64,000 nucleotides of DNA from Poseidonocella sp. HB161398. Its GTDB lineage: Bacteria > Pseudomonadota > Alphaproteobacteria > Rhodobacterales > Rhodobacteraceae. The DNA lies in the NCBI RefSeq assembly GCF_005870025.1, contig NZ_VATA01000011.1, forward strand, positions 97,792-161,791. The letters run 5' to 3'. The stretch's first letter is position 1, and every line of letters starts with the position of its first letter. The position numbers were made by a program, and so were the translations under genes. This document shows, piece by piece, positions 8,592 to 16,908 of the stretch. The notes below the pieces were generated by a model. That model saw nothing but the letters and a program-made list of their open reading frames with translations. It was not told where the DNA came from and made no database searches.

Positions 8592-9395
8592 GTGACCAGC
8601 CCGCTTCTCGATGACCCACGGCACCTGCGCGCGGAAATCCGCGCCGGGCGCTTCGACCGCTCGACCACCGGCGTCGGCGGCAATGCGCTCCAGGCCAATC
8701 TCGCCATCCTGCCCGAGGCGGAGGCGGCGGAGTTCCTGCGCTTCTGCCAGAAGAACCCGCAGCCCTGCCCGCTGATCGCCGTGGGCGAGCCGGGCGACCC
8801 GTCGCTGCCGACGCTGGGCGAGGGGATCGACCTGCGCTTCGACGTGCCCCGCTACCACATCTGGCAGGACGGGGTGATGGTGGGCGAGGTCGCCGATCTC
8901 GCCGACCACTGGCGCGACGACCTCGTCTCCTTCGCCATCGGCTGCTCCTTCAGCTTCGAGGCCGCGCTGGCCGAGGCGGGCATTCCGCTGCGCCACCAGG
9001 AGAACGGCACCGTCGTGCCGATGTACCGCTCGGGGCTGCAGACCCGTCCCGCCGGGCGCTTCCACGGCCCCGTCGTGGTCTCGATGCGGCCGATGCCGGT
9101 GCGCGACGCGATCGAGGCGGTGAAGATCTGCGACCGCTTCCCGCTGGCCCATGGCGCGCCGGTCCATATCGGCGATCCGGCGGAGATCGGCATCGCCGAC
9201 GTGATGCGCCCAGATTACGGCGACGCCCCCGAGATCCGCGCGGGCGAGGTGCCGGTCTTCTGGGCCTGCGGCGTCACCCCCCAGGCGGCCATCGCCCAGG
9301 CGAAGCCCGGCTTCGCGATTTCCCATGCGCCCGGCCACATGCTGGTGACCGACATTCCCGCCCCGCAGGCGGAACGGCGCATCGCGGCCGTCTGA
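8592..9395 (+). CDS. DUF1445 / UPF0317 (YcsI-type) putative hydro-lyase
   Basis: This 267-residue protein belongs to the DUF1445 family, recognisable from GVGGNALQANLAILP near the N terminus, FAIGCSFSFEAAL at about residue 115, and a C-terminal part with FWACGVTPQ and ISHAPGHMLVTD. The family is annotated as putative hydro-lyase without firm biochemistry. In Bacillus subtilis its homologue YcsI sits in the ycsF-kipI-kipA operon, and here it again heads an operon ending in pxpB, pxpC and pxpA. This conserved association points to a step in pyroglutamate or glutamate-derivative metabolism. The start is GTG 8592, preceded by AAGGA at a proper distance. Confidence 0.88.
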   Translation: MTSPLLDDPRHLRAEIRAGRFDRSTTGVGGNALQANLAILPEAEAAEFLRFCQKNPQPCPLIAVGEPGDPSLPTLGEGIDLRFDVPRYHIWQDGVMVGEVADLADHWRDDLVSFAIGCSFSFEAALAEAGIPLRHQENGTVVPMYRSGLQTRPAGRFHGPVVVSMRPMPVRDAIEAVKICDRFPLAHGAPVHIGDPAEIGIADVMRPDYGDAPEIRAGEVPVFWACGVTPQAAIAQAKPGFAISHAPGHMLVTDIPAPQAERRIAAV

Positions 9396-9447
9396 CCGGC
9401 CGCCGCACGCCTCCCCAACAAGAAAACACCCCGACAGGAGACACAGA

Positions 9448-10494
9448 ATGACCGCAATGACCCTCCGCCTCTCGCTGCTGCTCGGCGCCTCGGCGCTGGC
9501 CATGCCCGCCCAGGCCGAAGAGCACCTGACCGCCATCGGCACTTGGAGCAGCGTCTACATCTACCAGGACTTCGAGAAGCCCTTCTGGGAGGGCACGCTC
9601 TCCGAGCTGACGGACGGCGCGTTCTCCGGCGAGATCAGCAGCCTCGACCAGATGGGCGTGGCGGGACCGGATGTCTACCGGATGCTGGGCGACGGCGTCT
9701 TCGACATCGGCACCACGATTGCAGACTACGCCGTGGGCGACGCGCCCGAGCTGGAGGGGCTCGACGTGCCGCTCCTGGCGATGACCCCGTCCGAGGCGCA
9801 TGCGATGGTCGATGCCGCGCGGCCGATGGTGGCGGACATCTTCGCCGAGCGCTTCTATTCCCACGCGCTCGGCATGCTGCCCCACGCGCCGCAGGTGATG
9901 TTCTGCCGCGACGAGGTGGCCTCGCTCGACGACCTGCAGGGCAAGAAGGTCCGCGGCTCGGGCCGGATGACCACCAAGTTCCTCGAGGCGCTCGGCGCCG
10001 AGGGCGTCAATATCGCCTTCTCCGAAGTGCCCGGCGCGCTGGAGCGCGGCGTGATCGACTGCGCCATCACCGGCGCGGGCTCGGGGCTGTCCGCGGGCTG
10101 GTGGGAAGTCACGGACTACCTGGTGACGCTGCCGCTCGGCGGCTGGGACACGGCCGTCGTGGCGATCAACCAGGACCGCTGGGACGGGCTTTCCCCGGAG
10201 CAGCAGGAGGCGCTGCAGGCGGCGGTGACCACCGGGCTCGAGGACAGGGTCTGGGCCGCCGCCGATGGCGGGCTGGAGCAGGACCTGGCCTGCCTCTCGG
10301 GCGCGGAGGCCTGCGAGGACCCGGTCGGCGCGGAGATGGCGCTGGTCGATTTCTCCGAGGCCGATCTGGAGAAGGTGCGCAGTGTCCTGACCGGCACGGT
10401 GCTGCCCGACTGGGCAGAGCGCGCCGGGGCGGACTGGGTCGCGCGCTGGAACGGCAGCGTCGGCAAGGTCACCGGCGTCGCGATCGCGCAATGA
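9448..10494 (+). CDS. TRAP transporter periplasmic solute-binding protein (DctP family)
   Basis: The protein captures an organic acid in the periplasm for the membrane components encoded next. The 348-residue product has a Sec signal peptide (cleavage probably after ...AMPAQA, about residue 23). DctP landmarks include DVYRMLGDGVFDIGTT, LQGKKVRGSGRMTTKFLEAL, a stretch around VPGALERGVIDCAI near residue 190, and LSPEQQEAL. It is preceded by an AGGAG ribosome site. The surrounding pxp genes suggest a pyroglutamate-like carboxylate as ligand; the binding Arg (KVRGSGR) fits a carboxylate. Confidence 0.9.
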   Translation: MTAMTLRLSLLLGASALAMPAQAEEHLTAIGTWSSVYIYQDFEKPFWEGTLSELTDGAFSGEISSLDQMGVAGPDVYRMLGDGVFDIGTTIADYAVGDAPELEGLDVPLLAMTPSEAHAMVDAARPMVADIFAERFYSHALGMLPHAPQVMFCRDEVASLDDLQGKKVRGSGRMTTKFLEALGAEGVNIAFSEVPGALERGVIDCAITGAGSGLSAGWWEVTDYLVTLPLGGWDTAVVAINQDRWDGLSPEQQEALQAAVTTGLEDRVWAAADGGLEQDLACLSGAEACEDPVGAEMALVDFSEADLEKVRSVLTGTVLPDWAERAGADWVARWNGSVGKVTGVAIAQ

Positions 10495-11063
10495 CCGGCG
10501 GGCGGGGACTGACACCCATGTGGGACGCAGTTCACGGCGCGCTCCGGCGCGCCAACCGCCTCGTCGCGCTGCTCCTCGGGGCGGCGCTGATGGCGGTCAC
10601 CGTCTTCATCCTCTTCGAAGTGGCGGCCCGGAAGCTCGGCACCGGCACGATCGGCGGCTCCGAGGAGATCTCCGCCTACGTGATGGCGGCGCTCTCCAGC
10701 TGGGGCCTGGCCTGCGCGCTGGCCGAGCGCGCCCATGTGCGGATCGACTACATCCGCCAGAAGCTGGCCGAGCCGGGCCGCGTGCTGATGGACCTCTTCG
10801 CGATGGTCGTCACCAACGCCACCGTGATCCTGATCGCGGTGAAATGCTGGCCGGTGCTGGAGAAGACGCTGAAGCGCGGCTCTACCGCCAATACCGTGCT
10901 GGAGACGCCGATGTGGATCCCGCAGGGCATCTGGTTCGCCGGCTGGATCTGGTTCGCGGCGACCGCGACGCTGGTCACGCTGGCCGGGATCGCCTTCTTC
11001 CTCGACGGACGCCGCGACGCGCTGGACCGCGCGATCGGCATGGGATCGGAGCTTGACCAATGA
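10491..11063 (+). CDS. TRAP transporter small permease (DctQ family)
   Basis: The small membrane subunit of the TRAP transporter has four predicted transmembrane helices: about residues 22-44, 57-77, 99-120 and 140-165 (LVALLLGAALMAVTVFILF, then a segment with AYVMAALSSWGLACALAE, and others). The typical ERAHVRIDYI follows helix two. The start at 10491 overlaps the dctP stop as ATGA and gives 190 residues; an in-frame ATG at 10518, preceded by GCGGGG, would give 181. The stop overlaps the large permease by ATGA. Confidence 0.87.
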   Translation: MTGGRGLTPMWDAVHGALRRANRLVALLLGAALMAVTVFILFEVAARKLGTGTIGGSEEISAYVMAALSSWGLACALAERAHVRIDYIRQKLAEPGRVLMDLFAMVVTNATVILIAVKCWPVLEKTLKRGSTANTVLETPMWIPQGIWFAGWIWFAATATLVTLAGIAFFLDGRRDALDRAIGMGSELDQ

Positions 11064-12340
11064 TCTGGACCATCGGAGCCGCGCTCCTGGGGCTGATGGC
11101 CCTGTCGATCCCGGTGGGGATCGTGCTCTTCCTCCTCGGCATCGGCGCCGGGCAGGTCTTCTCCTCCTTCCCGCTCCTTCGGGCGCTCGGGCAGATGGTC
11201 TGGTCCTCCTCGGCCAGCTCGACGCTGATCGCGATCCCGCTCTTCGTGCTGCTGGGCGAGATCCTGGTGCGCGGCGGGGTGGCGGCGCGGACCTATGCCG
11301 CGCTCGACCGCTGGATGAGCTGGCTGCCCGGCGGGCTGGTGCATGCCAATATCGCCACCGCGACGATGTTCTCGGCGACCTCCGGCTCCTCGGTCGCGAC
11401 CGCCGCAACCGTGGCCACCGTCGCCATGCCCCAGGGCGAGAAGCTGGGCTACGACCCGCGGCTGTTCTCCGGGGCGATCGCGGCGGGCGGCACGCTCGGC
11501 ATCCTGATCCCGCCCTCGATCAACCTGATCGTCTACGGCTTCCTGACCGAGACCTCGATCCCCTCGCTCTTCGTCGCGGGGCTGGTGCCGGGGGTGCTGA
11601 TGGCGCTCGGCTTCATCCTGGTGACGCTTGTGCTCTGCCGCGCGCGGCCGTCGCTGGGCGGGCCCTCGATCCGCTACAGCCGGGCCGAGCGGCTCGCGAG
11701 CCTGTGGAACCTGGTGCCGATCCTGGCGCTCTTCGCGGTGGTCATCGGCTCGATCTACGCGGGCTGGGCGACGCCGACGGAATCCGCGGCGATCGGCGTG
11801 GCCATGGCGGCGGTCATCGCGGCCTGCGGCGACGGGCTGAAGCTGTCCGCGCTGGCCGATGCGCTGATCGGGACGGTGAAGATCTCGGCGATGATCATGC
11901 TGGTCATCACCGGCGCCTTCTTCCTGAACTTCGCGATGAATGCCGGCGGCATGGGGCGGCAGATCGGCGAGATGATCGAGGGCGCGGGGCTGACCCCGTT
12001 CTCGACGCTGCTCCTCGTGATCGCGCTCTATATCGTGCTGGGCTTCTTCATCGAGACGCTGTCGCTGATGGTCGCGACGATCCCGATCATCGTGCCGATC
12101 ATGGCCGGGATGGGCTTCGACAAGATCTGGTTCGGCGTGCTCCTGATCATCCTGATCGAGATGGCGCTGATCACCCCGCCGGTGGGGCTGAACCTCTTCG
12201 TCGTGCAGGCGGCGCGGCGGACCGGCTCGATGAACCAGGTGATGGCCGGGGCGCTGCCCTATGTCGGCGTCATGCTGGCGATGCTGGTCCTGCTGATCGG
12301 CCTGCCGGGGATGGCGCTGTGGCTGCCCTCGATCCTGTGA
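11060..12340 (+). CDS. TRAP transporter large permease (DctM family)
   Basis: The 426-residue product is the main transport subunit, a sodium-coupled symporter with about a dozen hydrophobic segments. Family motifs visible are IAIPLFVLLGEILVRGG, FSATSGSSVATAATVA, GAIAAGGTLGILIPPSINLI and ATPTESAAIG. Together with the preceding two genes it forms a complete TRAP system. It is translationally coupled to the small permease. The next gene starts 80 bases downstream, still on the same strand, so transport and 5-oxoprolinase genes are probably co-transcribed. Confidence 0.93.
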   Translation: MIWTIGAALLGLMALSIPVGIVLFLLGIGAGQVFSSFPLLRALGQMVWSSSASSTLIAIPLFVLLGEILVRGGVAARTYAALDRWMSWLPGGLVHANIATATMFSATSGSSVATAATVATVAMPQGEKLGYDPRLFSGAIAAGGTLGILIPPSINLIVYGFLTETSIPSLFVAGLVPGVLMALGFILVTLVLCRARPSLGGPSIRYSRAERLASLWNLVPILALFAVVIGSIYAGWATPTESAAIGVAMAAVIAACGDGLKLSALADALIGTVKISAMIMLVITGAFFLNFAMNAGGMGRQIGEMIEGAGLTPFSTLLLVIALYIVLGFFIETLSLMVATIPIIVPIMAGMGFDKIWFGVLLIILIEMALITPPVGLNLFVVQAARRTGSMNQVMAGALPYVGVMLAMLVLLIGLPGMALWLPSIL

Positions 12341-12419
12341 CCTGACCACTGGCAGGCGGCCGCGGCCCATGGGCGCGGCCGCTTCCCGGCCCTTTCCCTC
12401 TCTGCTAGACGTGACCGAC

Positions 12420-13166
12420 ATGATCTCCGTTTCCGACCTGACCCCCGAAGCGCTGCCCGCAGGGGCCGACGGCGTTCTCCTGCGCTTCGCGCTGAAGCCC
12501 GGCCCGGCCGCGATGGCCGCGATGCAGAGCCTGGCCGCAGAGCTGGCCGAGACCCCGCCCGCGGGCATGGCGGAGATCAGCCCGGCGCTGGTCTCGGTGC
12601 TGGTGCGCTATGACCGCGCCGCCACCAGCCGCGAGGCGCTGGCCGCCGACCTGATGGCCCGCGCCGAGCGGATCGCGGCCGAGCGCCGTCCGGCGCCGGC
12701 GCCCGCGCGGCTCTGGCGCATCCCGGTCGCCTTCGGCGGCGACCACGGCCCGCAGCTGGCCGAGGTCGCCGGGCTGATGGACCTTTCCGAGGAAGCGGCC
12801 GTGGCCGGGATCTGCGCCGCCGAGCTCAGGGTGCTGGCGATCGGCTTCGCCCCCGGCCAGCCCTATATCGGCCTCCTGCCCGAGAGCTGGAACTTCCCGC
12901 GCATGTCGGCGCTGAACCCGGCCGTGCCGCAGGGCGCGGTGACGGTCGCGGTGCGCCAGATCGTGATGTTCACCGCCGACGGCACCACCGGCTGGCGCCA
13001 GGTCGGGCGCAGCGGGCTGCGGAACTTCCTGCCCGGGCGCGAGCCGCCCATCGCCTTCCGTCCCGGCGACGCGGTCCGCTACGAGCCCGTCCCGGCGGTG
13101 GAATTCGACGCGCTGCGCGACGCGGCCGACGGCTATGGCGGCGCGAAGCTGGAGCTGCGGGCATGA
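12420..13166 (+). CDS. pxpB: 5-oxoprolinase subunit PxpB (KipI family)
   Basis: PxpABC is the ATP-dependent prokaryotic 5-oxoprolinase that opens pyroglutamate to glutamate; PxpB is the KipI-like subunit. The 248-residue product shows the family's central region RLWRIPVAFGGDHGPQLAEV, LRVLAIGFAPGQPYIGLLP near residue 140, and a C-terminal part with GWRQVGRS and FRPGDAVRYEPV. ATG 12420 is taken as the start. GTG 12411 and ATG 12369 are in frame, but the latter would add an unusual Ala/Arg-rich extension. Compared with the second copy at 23554 it is divergent in the substrate-side loop (IVMFTADGTTG in place of QGNINSVAGPSG). Confidence 0.88.
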   Translation: MISVSDLTPEALPAGADGVLLRFALKPGPAAMAAMQSLAAELAETPPAGMAEISPALVSVLVRYDRAATSREALAADLMARAERIAAERRPAPAPARLWRIPVAFGGDHGPQLAEVAGLMDLSEEAAVAGICAAELRVLAIGFAPGQPYIGLLPESWNFPRMSALNPAVPQGAVTVAVRQIVMFTADGTTGWRQVGRSGLRNFLPGREPPIAFRPGDAVRYEPVPAVEFDALRDAADGYGGAKLELRA

Positions 13167-14182
13167 CCGGGCTCGCGATCCGCCGCGCCGACGGGCTCAT
13201 GACCGTGCAGGATGCCGGGCGTCCGGGCCACATGGCCGAGGGGCTGTCGCGGGGCGGCGCCATGGACCTGCTGGCGCTCTGCGAGGCGGCCGCGCTTCTC
13301 GGGCTGCGCCAGGTGCCTGCCGGGATCGAGATGGCCGGGGCGGGCGGCAGCTTCGCGGTGACCAAGCCCACCCGGCTGGCGCTGACCGGCGCGCCGATGG
13401 CCGCCACGCTCGACGGTGCGCCCCTGCGCTGGAACTGCGCCCATCTGGTCGAGCCGGGGCAGGAGCTGCGCATCGCCGGCACCCAGGCGGGGCTCTACGG
13501 CTATCTCGTGCCCGCGGGCGGCATCGCGACCGAGCCCTGGCTCGGCAGCCGCGCGGCGCATCTGGGCATCGGCATCGGCTGGCTCCTGCAATCGGGCACC
13601 GAGCTGCCCTGCGGCGCGGATCCCGACCCGCTGCGCCCGGCCCGCACGATCCGCGCCGACGAGCGCTTCGAGGGCGGCCGGGTGCGGGTCATGGACGGGC
13701 CGCAGACCGGGCTCTTCGAACCCGAGGTGCTGGACGCTTTCTTTGCCACGGAATTCACGCGCGCCCCGCGGGGCAACCGCCAGGGGGTGCAGCTCGACGC
13801 GCCCGCGCGCTTCACCTCGGAGCATGCCGCCGGGCTGGCCTCGGACGTGATCATGCCGGGCGACCTGCAGATGACCGGCGAGGGGCTGCCCTATGTGCTG
13901 ATGGCCGAATGCCAGACCATGGGCGGCTATCCGCGGATCGGCACGGTGGTCCCGGCCGACCTGCCGCGGATCGCCCAGGCGGCGCCCGGCGCGTCCATCC
14001 GCTTCGAGCGGGTCGCGCTGGAGGAGGCCGACCGGCTCTGGCGCGATGCCGGGCTCTGGATCGCCGAAGCCGCGGCGCGCTGTTCTGCGCTGGTGCGCGA
14101 TCCGGCGACGATCCCCGACCTTCTGTCCTACCAGCTGATCAGCGGCGTGACCGCCGGCGACGACCTGGACCTGACCGCCTGA
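13163..14182 (+). CDS. pxpC: 5-oxoprolinase subunit PxpC (KipA / biotin-dependent carboxylase-like family)
   Basis: PxpC is the large subunit that works with PxpB. The 339-residue product begins with the family hallmark DGLMTVQDAGRPGHMAEGLS and GGAMD (residues 10-35). It also shows a GLYGYLVPAGGI/LGSRAAHLGI block near residue 115, and QMTGEGLPYVLMAECQTMGGYPRIGTVV (in two adjoining pieces) near residue 235. No biotin-attachment motif is seen; the carboxylase name comes only from fold similarity. It overlaps pxpB by ATGA. Confidence 0.92.
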   Translation: MTGLAIRRADGLMTVQDAGRPGHMAEGLSRGGAMDLLALCEAAALLGLRQVPAGIEMAGAGGSFAVTKPTRLALTGAPMAATLDGAPLRWNCAHLVEPGQELRIAGTQAGLYGYLVPAGGIATEPWLGSRAAHLGIGIGWLLQSGTELPCGADPDPLRPARTIRADERFEGGRVRVMDGPQTGLFEPEVLDAFFATEFTRAPRGNRQGVQLDAPARFTSEHAAGLASDVIMPGDLQMTGEGLPYVLMAECQTMGGYPRIGTVVPADLPRIAQAAPGASIRFERVALEEADRLWRDAGLWIAEAAARCSALVRDPATIPDLLSYQLISGVTAGDDLDLTA

Positions 14183-14201
14183 GCCCCGAAGGAGACCACG
14201 G

Positions 14202-14966
14202 ATGGCGAAGACCCTCGATCTGAACTGCGACATGGGCGAGAGCTTCGGCGCCTGGACGATGGGCGAGGACGCGGCGATGCTCGATCTCGCCAGCACGGCC
14301 AATGTCGCCTGCGGCTTCCATGCAGGCGACCCGTCGGTGATGCGCCGCACGATCGCGATGGCAAAGGCGAAGGGGGTGCGGGTCGGCGCGCATCCGGGCT
14401 TCGCCGATCTCTACGGCTTCGGCCGCCGCCGCATCTCGGGCGAGCGCCCGGAGGACCTGGAGGCGCAGCTGATCTACCAGATCGTCGCGATGCAGGGCAT
14501 GTGCGCGGTCGAGGGCCATGCCATGACCCATGTGAAATTCCACGGCGCGCTGTCGAACATGGCCTCCGAGGATGCCGGTCTGGCGGCGCTCTGCGCCCGC
14601 GCGATCAAGGCGGTCGACCCGCAGCTGATCTTCGTCACCATGCCCTATTCCGAGCTGGAGCGCGCCGCAGAGGCGGCCGGGCTGCCGCAGGTCTCGGAGG
14701 TCTTCGCCGACCGCAGCTACACGCCCCAGGGGCGGCTGACGCCGCGCAGCCAGCCGGGCGCGGTGATCCACGCCCCCGAGGTCTCGGCGGGGCAGGTGCT
14801 GGAAATGGCGGTGGGCGGGCGCATCCCCTGCACCGATGGCAGCTTCCTGCCGGTGCAGGCCGACACGCTGTGCATCCATGGCGACACCAGGGGCGCGGTC
14901 GAGATCGCCCGCACGCTGCGCAGCCGGCTCGAGGCCGAAGGCGTCGCTATCGCCGCCTTCGCCTGA
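14202..14966 (+). CDS. pxpA: 5-oxoprolinase subunit PxpA (LamB/YcsF family)
   Basis: PxpA is the catalytic LamB/YcsF subunit of 5-oxoprolinase. The 254-residue product starts with the diagnostic LDLNCDMGESFGAW, followed by ANVACGFHAGDP near residue 45, VGAHPGFADLYGFGRR near 65, VKFHGALSNMA near 110, and EVFADRSYTPQGRLTPRSQ near 167. It closes with CIHGDTRGAVEIARTLR. AAGGAG precedes the ATG at a good distance. It is the last gene of the first TRAP/pxp operon; a strong hairpin follows. The second PxpA (27465) is very similar in sequence, so the copies look like recent paralogues. Confidence 0.95.
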   Translation: MAKTLDLNCDMGESFGAWTMGEDAAMLDLASTANVACGFHAGDPSVMRRTIAMAKAKGVRVGAHPGFADLYGFGRRRISGERPEDLEAQLIYQIVAMQGMCAVEGHAMTHVKFHGALSNMASEDAGLAALCARAIKAVDPQLIFVTMPYSELERAAEAAGLPQVSEVFADRSYTPQGRLTPRSQPGAVIHAPEVSAGQVLEMAVGGRIPCTDGSFLPVQADTLCIHGDTRGAVEIARTLRSRLEAEGVAIAAFA

Positions 14967-14978
14967 GCATCGCGGACA

Positions 14979-15000
14979 GGCCCGGGTTCGCGCCCGGGCC
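14979..15000. terminator. Bidirectional GC hairpin between convergent pxpA and VOC gene
   Basis: GGCCCGGG and CCCGGGCC form a perfect 8-bp stem with loop TTCGCG, placed midway in the 40-base gap between two convergent genes. It could stop transcription from both sides, although no clear U-run is present. Confidence 0.6.
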
Positions 15001-15006
15001 GTGCGC

Positions 15007-15420
15007 TCAATGGGCGAAGAGCCCTTCGAAATCGGCGAAGCCCTTGATCTCGATCGGGTTGCCCGAGGGATCGAAGAAGAACATCGTGCGCTGTTCGCCC
15101 GGCTCGCCCTCGAAGCGGATGACCGGCGGAATGTCGAAGGCGATGCCCGCGGCCTGCAGCCGGTCCGACAGCGCCATCCAGTCCGGCAGCGCCAGGACCG
15201 CGCCCATATGGGGCATCATCACCATGTGATCGCCGACCTTGCCGGTGCGCGTGACCGGGAAGGGCTCGCCCAGATGGCAGGACAGCTGGTGGCCGAAGAA
15301 GTCGAAATCCACCCAGGTCTCGGTGGAGCGGCCTTCCTCGCAGCCCAGAACGTCGCGGTAGAAGACCCGCGTCGCCTCGAGGTCGGTGACATGGAGGGCC
15401 AGATGGAAAAGCGATTTCAT
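15007..15420 (-). CDS. VOC (glyoxalase/dioxygenase superfamily) protein
   Basis: This 137-residue single-domain protein has the vicinal-oxygen-chelate fold: HLALHVTDLEATRVFYRDVL at the start, and FFFDPSGNPIEIKGF near the end. Candidate metal ligands are H7 (LFHLALHV) and E123 (PIEIK). Such proteins may be dioxygenases, isomerases or resistance proteins, so the reaction cannot be named. AAGGAG precedes the ATG. It is transcribed divergently from a LysR gene 91 bases away, the usual regulator/target arrangement, and resembles the VOC gene of the adjacent second module. Confidence 0.85.
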   Translation of the reverse strand: MKSLFHLALHVTDLEATRVFYRDVLGCEEGRSTETWVDFDFFGHQLSCHLGEPFPVTRTGKVGDHMVMMPHMGAVLALPDWMALSDRLQAAGIAFDIPPVIRFEGEPGEQRTMFFFDPSGNPIEIKGFADFEGLFAH

Positions 15421-15450
15421 AGGGGTCTCCTTGATCCTGTTGCGCCCCTG

Positions 15451-15465
15451 CTAGCGGAAAGCTAG
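15451..15465. promoter_or_regulatory. LysR-type operator candidate between VOC gene and LysR gene
   Basis: CTAGC-GGAAA-GCTAG is a perfect dyad that also satisfies the T-N11-A rule of LysR binding sites. It lies 31 bases from the VOC start and 47 bases from the LysR start, in the divergent promoter region. The neighbouring LysR protein is the obvious binder; this is inference. Confidence 0.55.
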
Positions 15466-15511
15466 GAAAAGGAAAAACATGTTATTCTGGCGCTGAGAGA
15501 AAGAAAAGCCG

Positions 15512-16366
15512 ATGGACATCCGCTTCCTCGACAGCCTGCTCTCGGTGGTGGCCGAGGGCTCCATCGTCGCCGCGGCGCGGGCGCAGGGGCTGACCCCGGC
15601 CGCGGTCAGCCAGCGCATCCAGGCGCTGGAGCGCGAGCTGGGCGTCGCGCTGCTCGACCGCGGCGCCAACCGGGCGGAGCCGACGCGGGTCTGCCGCGAC
15701 CTGATGGAGGACATGGACCGGATCGTGGCGCTGTCGCGCGCGCTGAAGGCGCGGGCGGCGCCCGGCGAGGCGGCGGGGAAGATGCGGCTGGGGGCGATCT
15801 CGACCATGCTGACCGGTCTGGTGCCGCCGCTCCTGCGGGCGCTCGGGGAAAGCGCGCCGGGCATCACGCTGCAGATCGAGCCGGGCAGCTCCGCCCAGCT
15901 CTGCGAGGCGCTGCTTGAGGGGCGGCTCGACGCGGCGCTGATCGTGGCGCCGCCGGGCGAGGCGCCGGAGCGGCTGGAGCTGCATCCGCTGCGCAGAGAA
16001 CCGCTGATGCTGCTGGCGCCGCCGGGCTCGGGGACGATGCCGCTCGAGGCGCTGTTCCGGCGCTATCCGCTGATCGCCTATGACCCGGCCTCCTGGGGCG
16101 GGCGGATCGCGGCACGTTATCTCGCCGAGCGGGGACTGGCGCCGCGGCTGCTCTGCGCGCTCGACGGGCTCGAGGCGATCTCGGCATTGGTCAAGGGCGG
16201 GGCGGGGGTGTCGCTGGTGCCGCGCTGGCCGGGGCTCGAAGGCGCGCGGCCGCTGCCCGGGGGCGATCTCTATTCGCGGCGGATCGTGGCGGCGCTGCCG
16301 CGCGCGCCCGAGCGTCCGGCCTGCCAGCAGGCGCTGGTGGCGGCGCTGAGGCAGGCGGCGGGGTGA
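15512..16366 (+). CDS. LysR-family regulator of the first VOC module
   Basis: The 284-residue protein has the N-terminal winged helix-turn-helix (GSIVAAARAQGLTPAAVSQR and ALERELGVALLDR at residues 17-50) and an effector domain. Its recognition helix is intact. It is divergent from the VOC gene and probably controls it and itself through the dyad between them. The effector is unknown. Confidence 0.88.
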   Translation: MDIRFLDSLLSVVAEGSIVAAARAQGLTPAAVSQRIQALERELGVALLDRGANRAEPTRVCRDLMEDMDRIVALSRALKARAAPGEAAGKMRLGAISTMLTGLVPPLLRALGESAPGITLQIEPGSSAQLCEALLEGRLDAALIVAPPGEAPERLELHPLRREPLMLLAPPGSGTMPLEALFRRYPLIAYDPASWGGRIAARYLAERGLAPRLLCALDGLEAISALVKGGAGVSLVPRWPGLEGARPLPGGDLYSRRIVAALPRAPERPACQQALVAALRQAAG

Positions 16367-16387
16367 CCCGCCGCCCGGTTTCGGGGA

Positions 16388-16828
16388 TCAGACCGCGAAG
16401 AGCTGGCCCAGGTCGCGGAACGCCTTCAGCTCGACCGCATTGCCCGCCGGATCGGCGAAGAACATGGTCGCCTGCTCGCCCGGCTCGCCCTTGAAGCGGA
16501 CATAGGGAGCGATGATGAACTCGACCCCGGCCGCGGTCAGGCGGTCGGCGGTCTCCTGCCAGGTCTCCATGTCCATCACCAAGCCGAAATGGCGGCAGGG
16601 CACGCCATGGCCGTCGACCGCGTTGGTCTTCGCCTCGCCCAGCTCCTCGGGCGCGAGATGGGCGACGATCTGGTGGCCGTGGAAGTCGAAATCGACCCAT
16701 TTCTCCGAGGAGCGGCCCTCGCCGCAGCCAAGCAGGCCCTTGTAGAAGCCGCGCGCCGCTTCGAGGTCGTCGACCGGGAAGGCCAGGTGGAACGGGCGGA
16801 TGGATTGGTCGGTCATCTGTCTCTCCAT
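16388..16828 (-). CDS. VOC (glyoxalase/dioxygenase superfamily) protein, second copy
   Basis: This 146-residue VOC protein resembles the one at 15007. Shared blocks are FHLAFPVDDLEAARGFYKGL, EGRSSEKWVDFDFHGHQ, RFKGEPGEQATMFFADPAGN and AVELKAF. The start is ATG 16828, preceded by GGAGGG; an internal ATG four codons later (16816) is possible. It is divergent from its own LysR gene 80 bases away. The shared pattern EGRS-x-E-x-WVDFDF-x-GHQ marks the pair as a subfamily. The reaction is unknown. Confidence 0.85.
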   Translation of the reverse strand: MERQMTDQSIRPFHLAFPVDDLEAARGFYKGLLGCGEGRSSEKWVDFDFHGHQIVAHLAPEELGEAKTNAVDGHGVPCRHFGLVMDMETWQETADRLTAAGVEFIIAPYVRFKGEPGEQATMFFADPAGNAVELKAFRDLGQLFAV

Positions 16829-16850
16829 GAGGTTTCCCTCCGGATACGGA

Positions 16851-16869
16851 TTTCCAATCGCGATGGAAA
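16851..16869. promoter_or_regulatory. Dyad between second VOC gene and its LysR gene
   Basis: TTTCCA and TGGAAA flank ATCGCGA as a perfect 6-bp dyad, 23 bases upstream of the VOC start and 40 bases upstream of the LysR start. This is the position expected of a LysR operator serving both promoters. Confidence 0.45.
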
Positions 16870-16908
16870 ACGGTAAATAATCGCGCTGAGCAACGCGGAA
16901 TCTGATGA

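Noticed and set aside
10748..12568. 606-codon minus-strand frame opposite TRAP permeases
   Set aside because: Translation is dominated by His, Arg, Asp and Gln as expected for antisense of membrane-protein genes.
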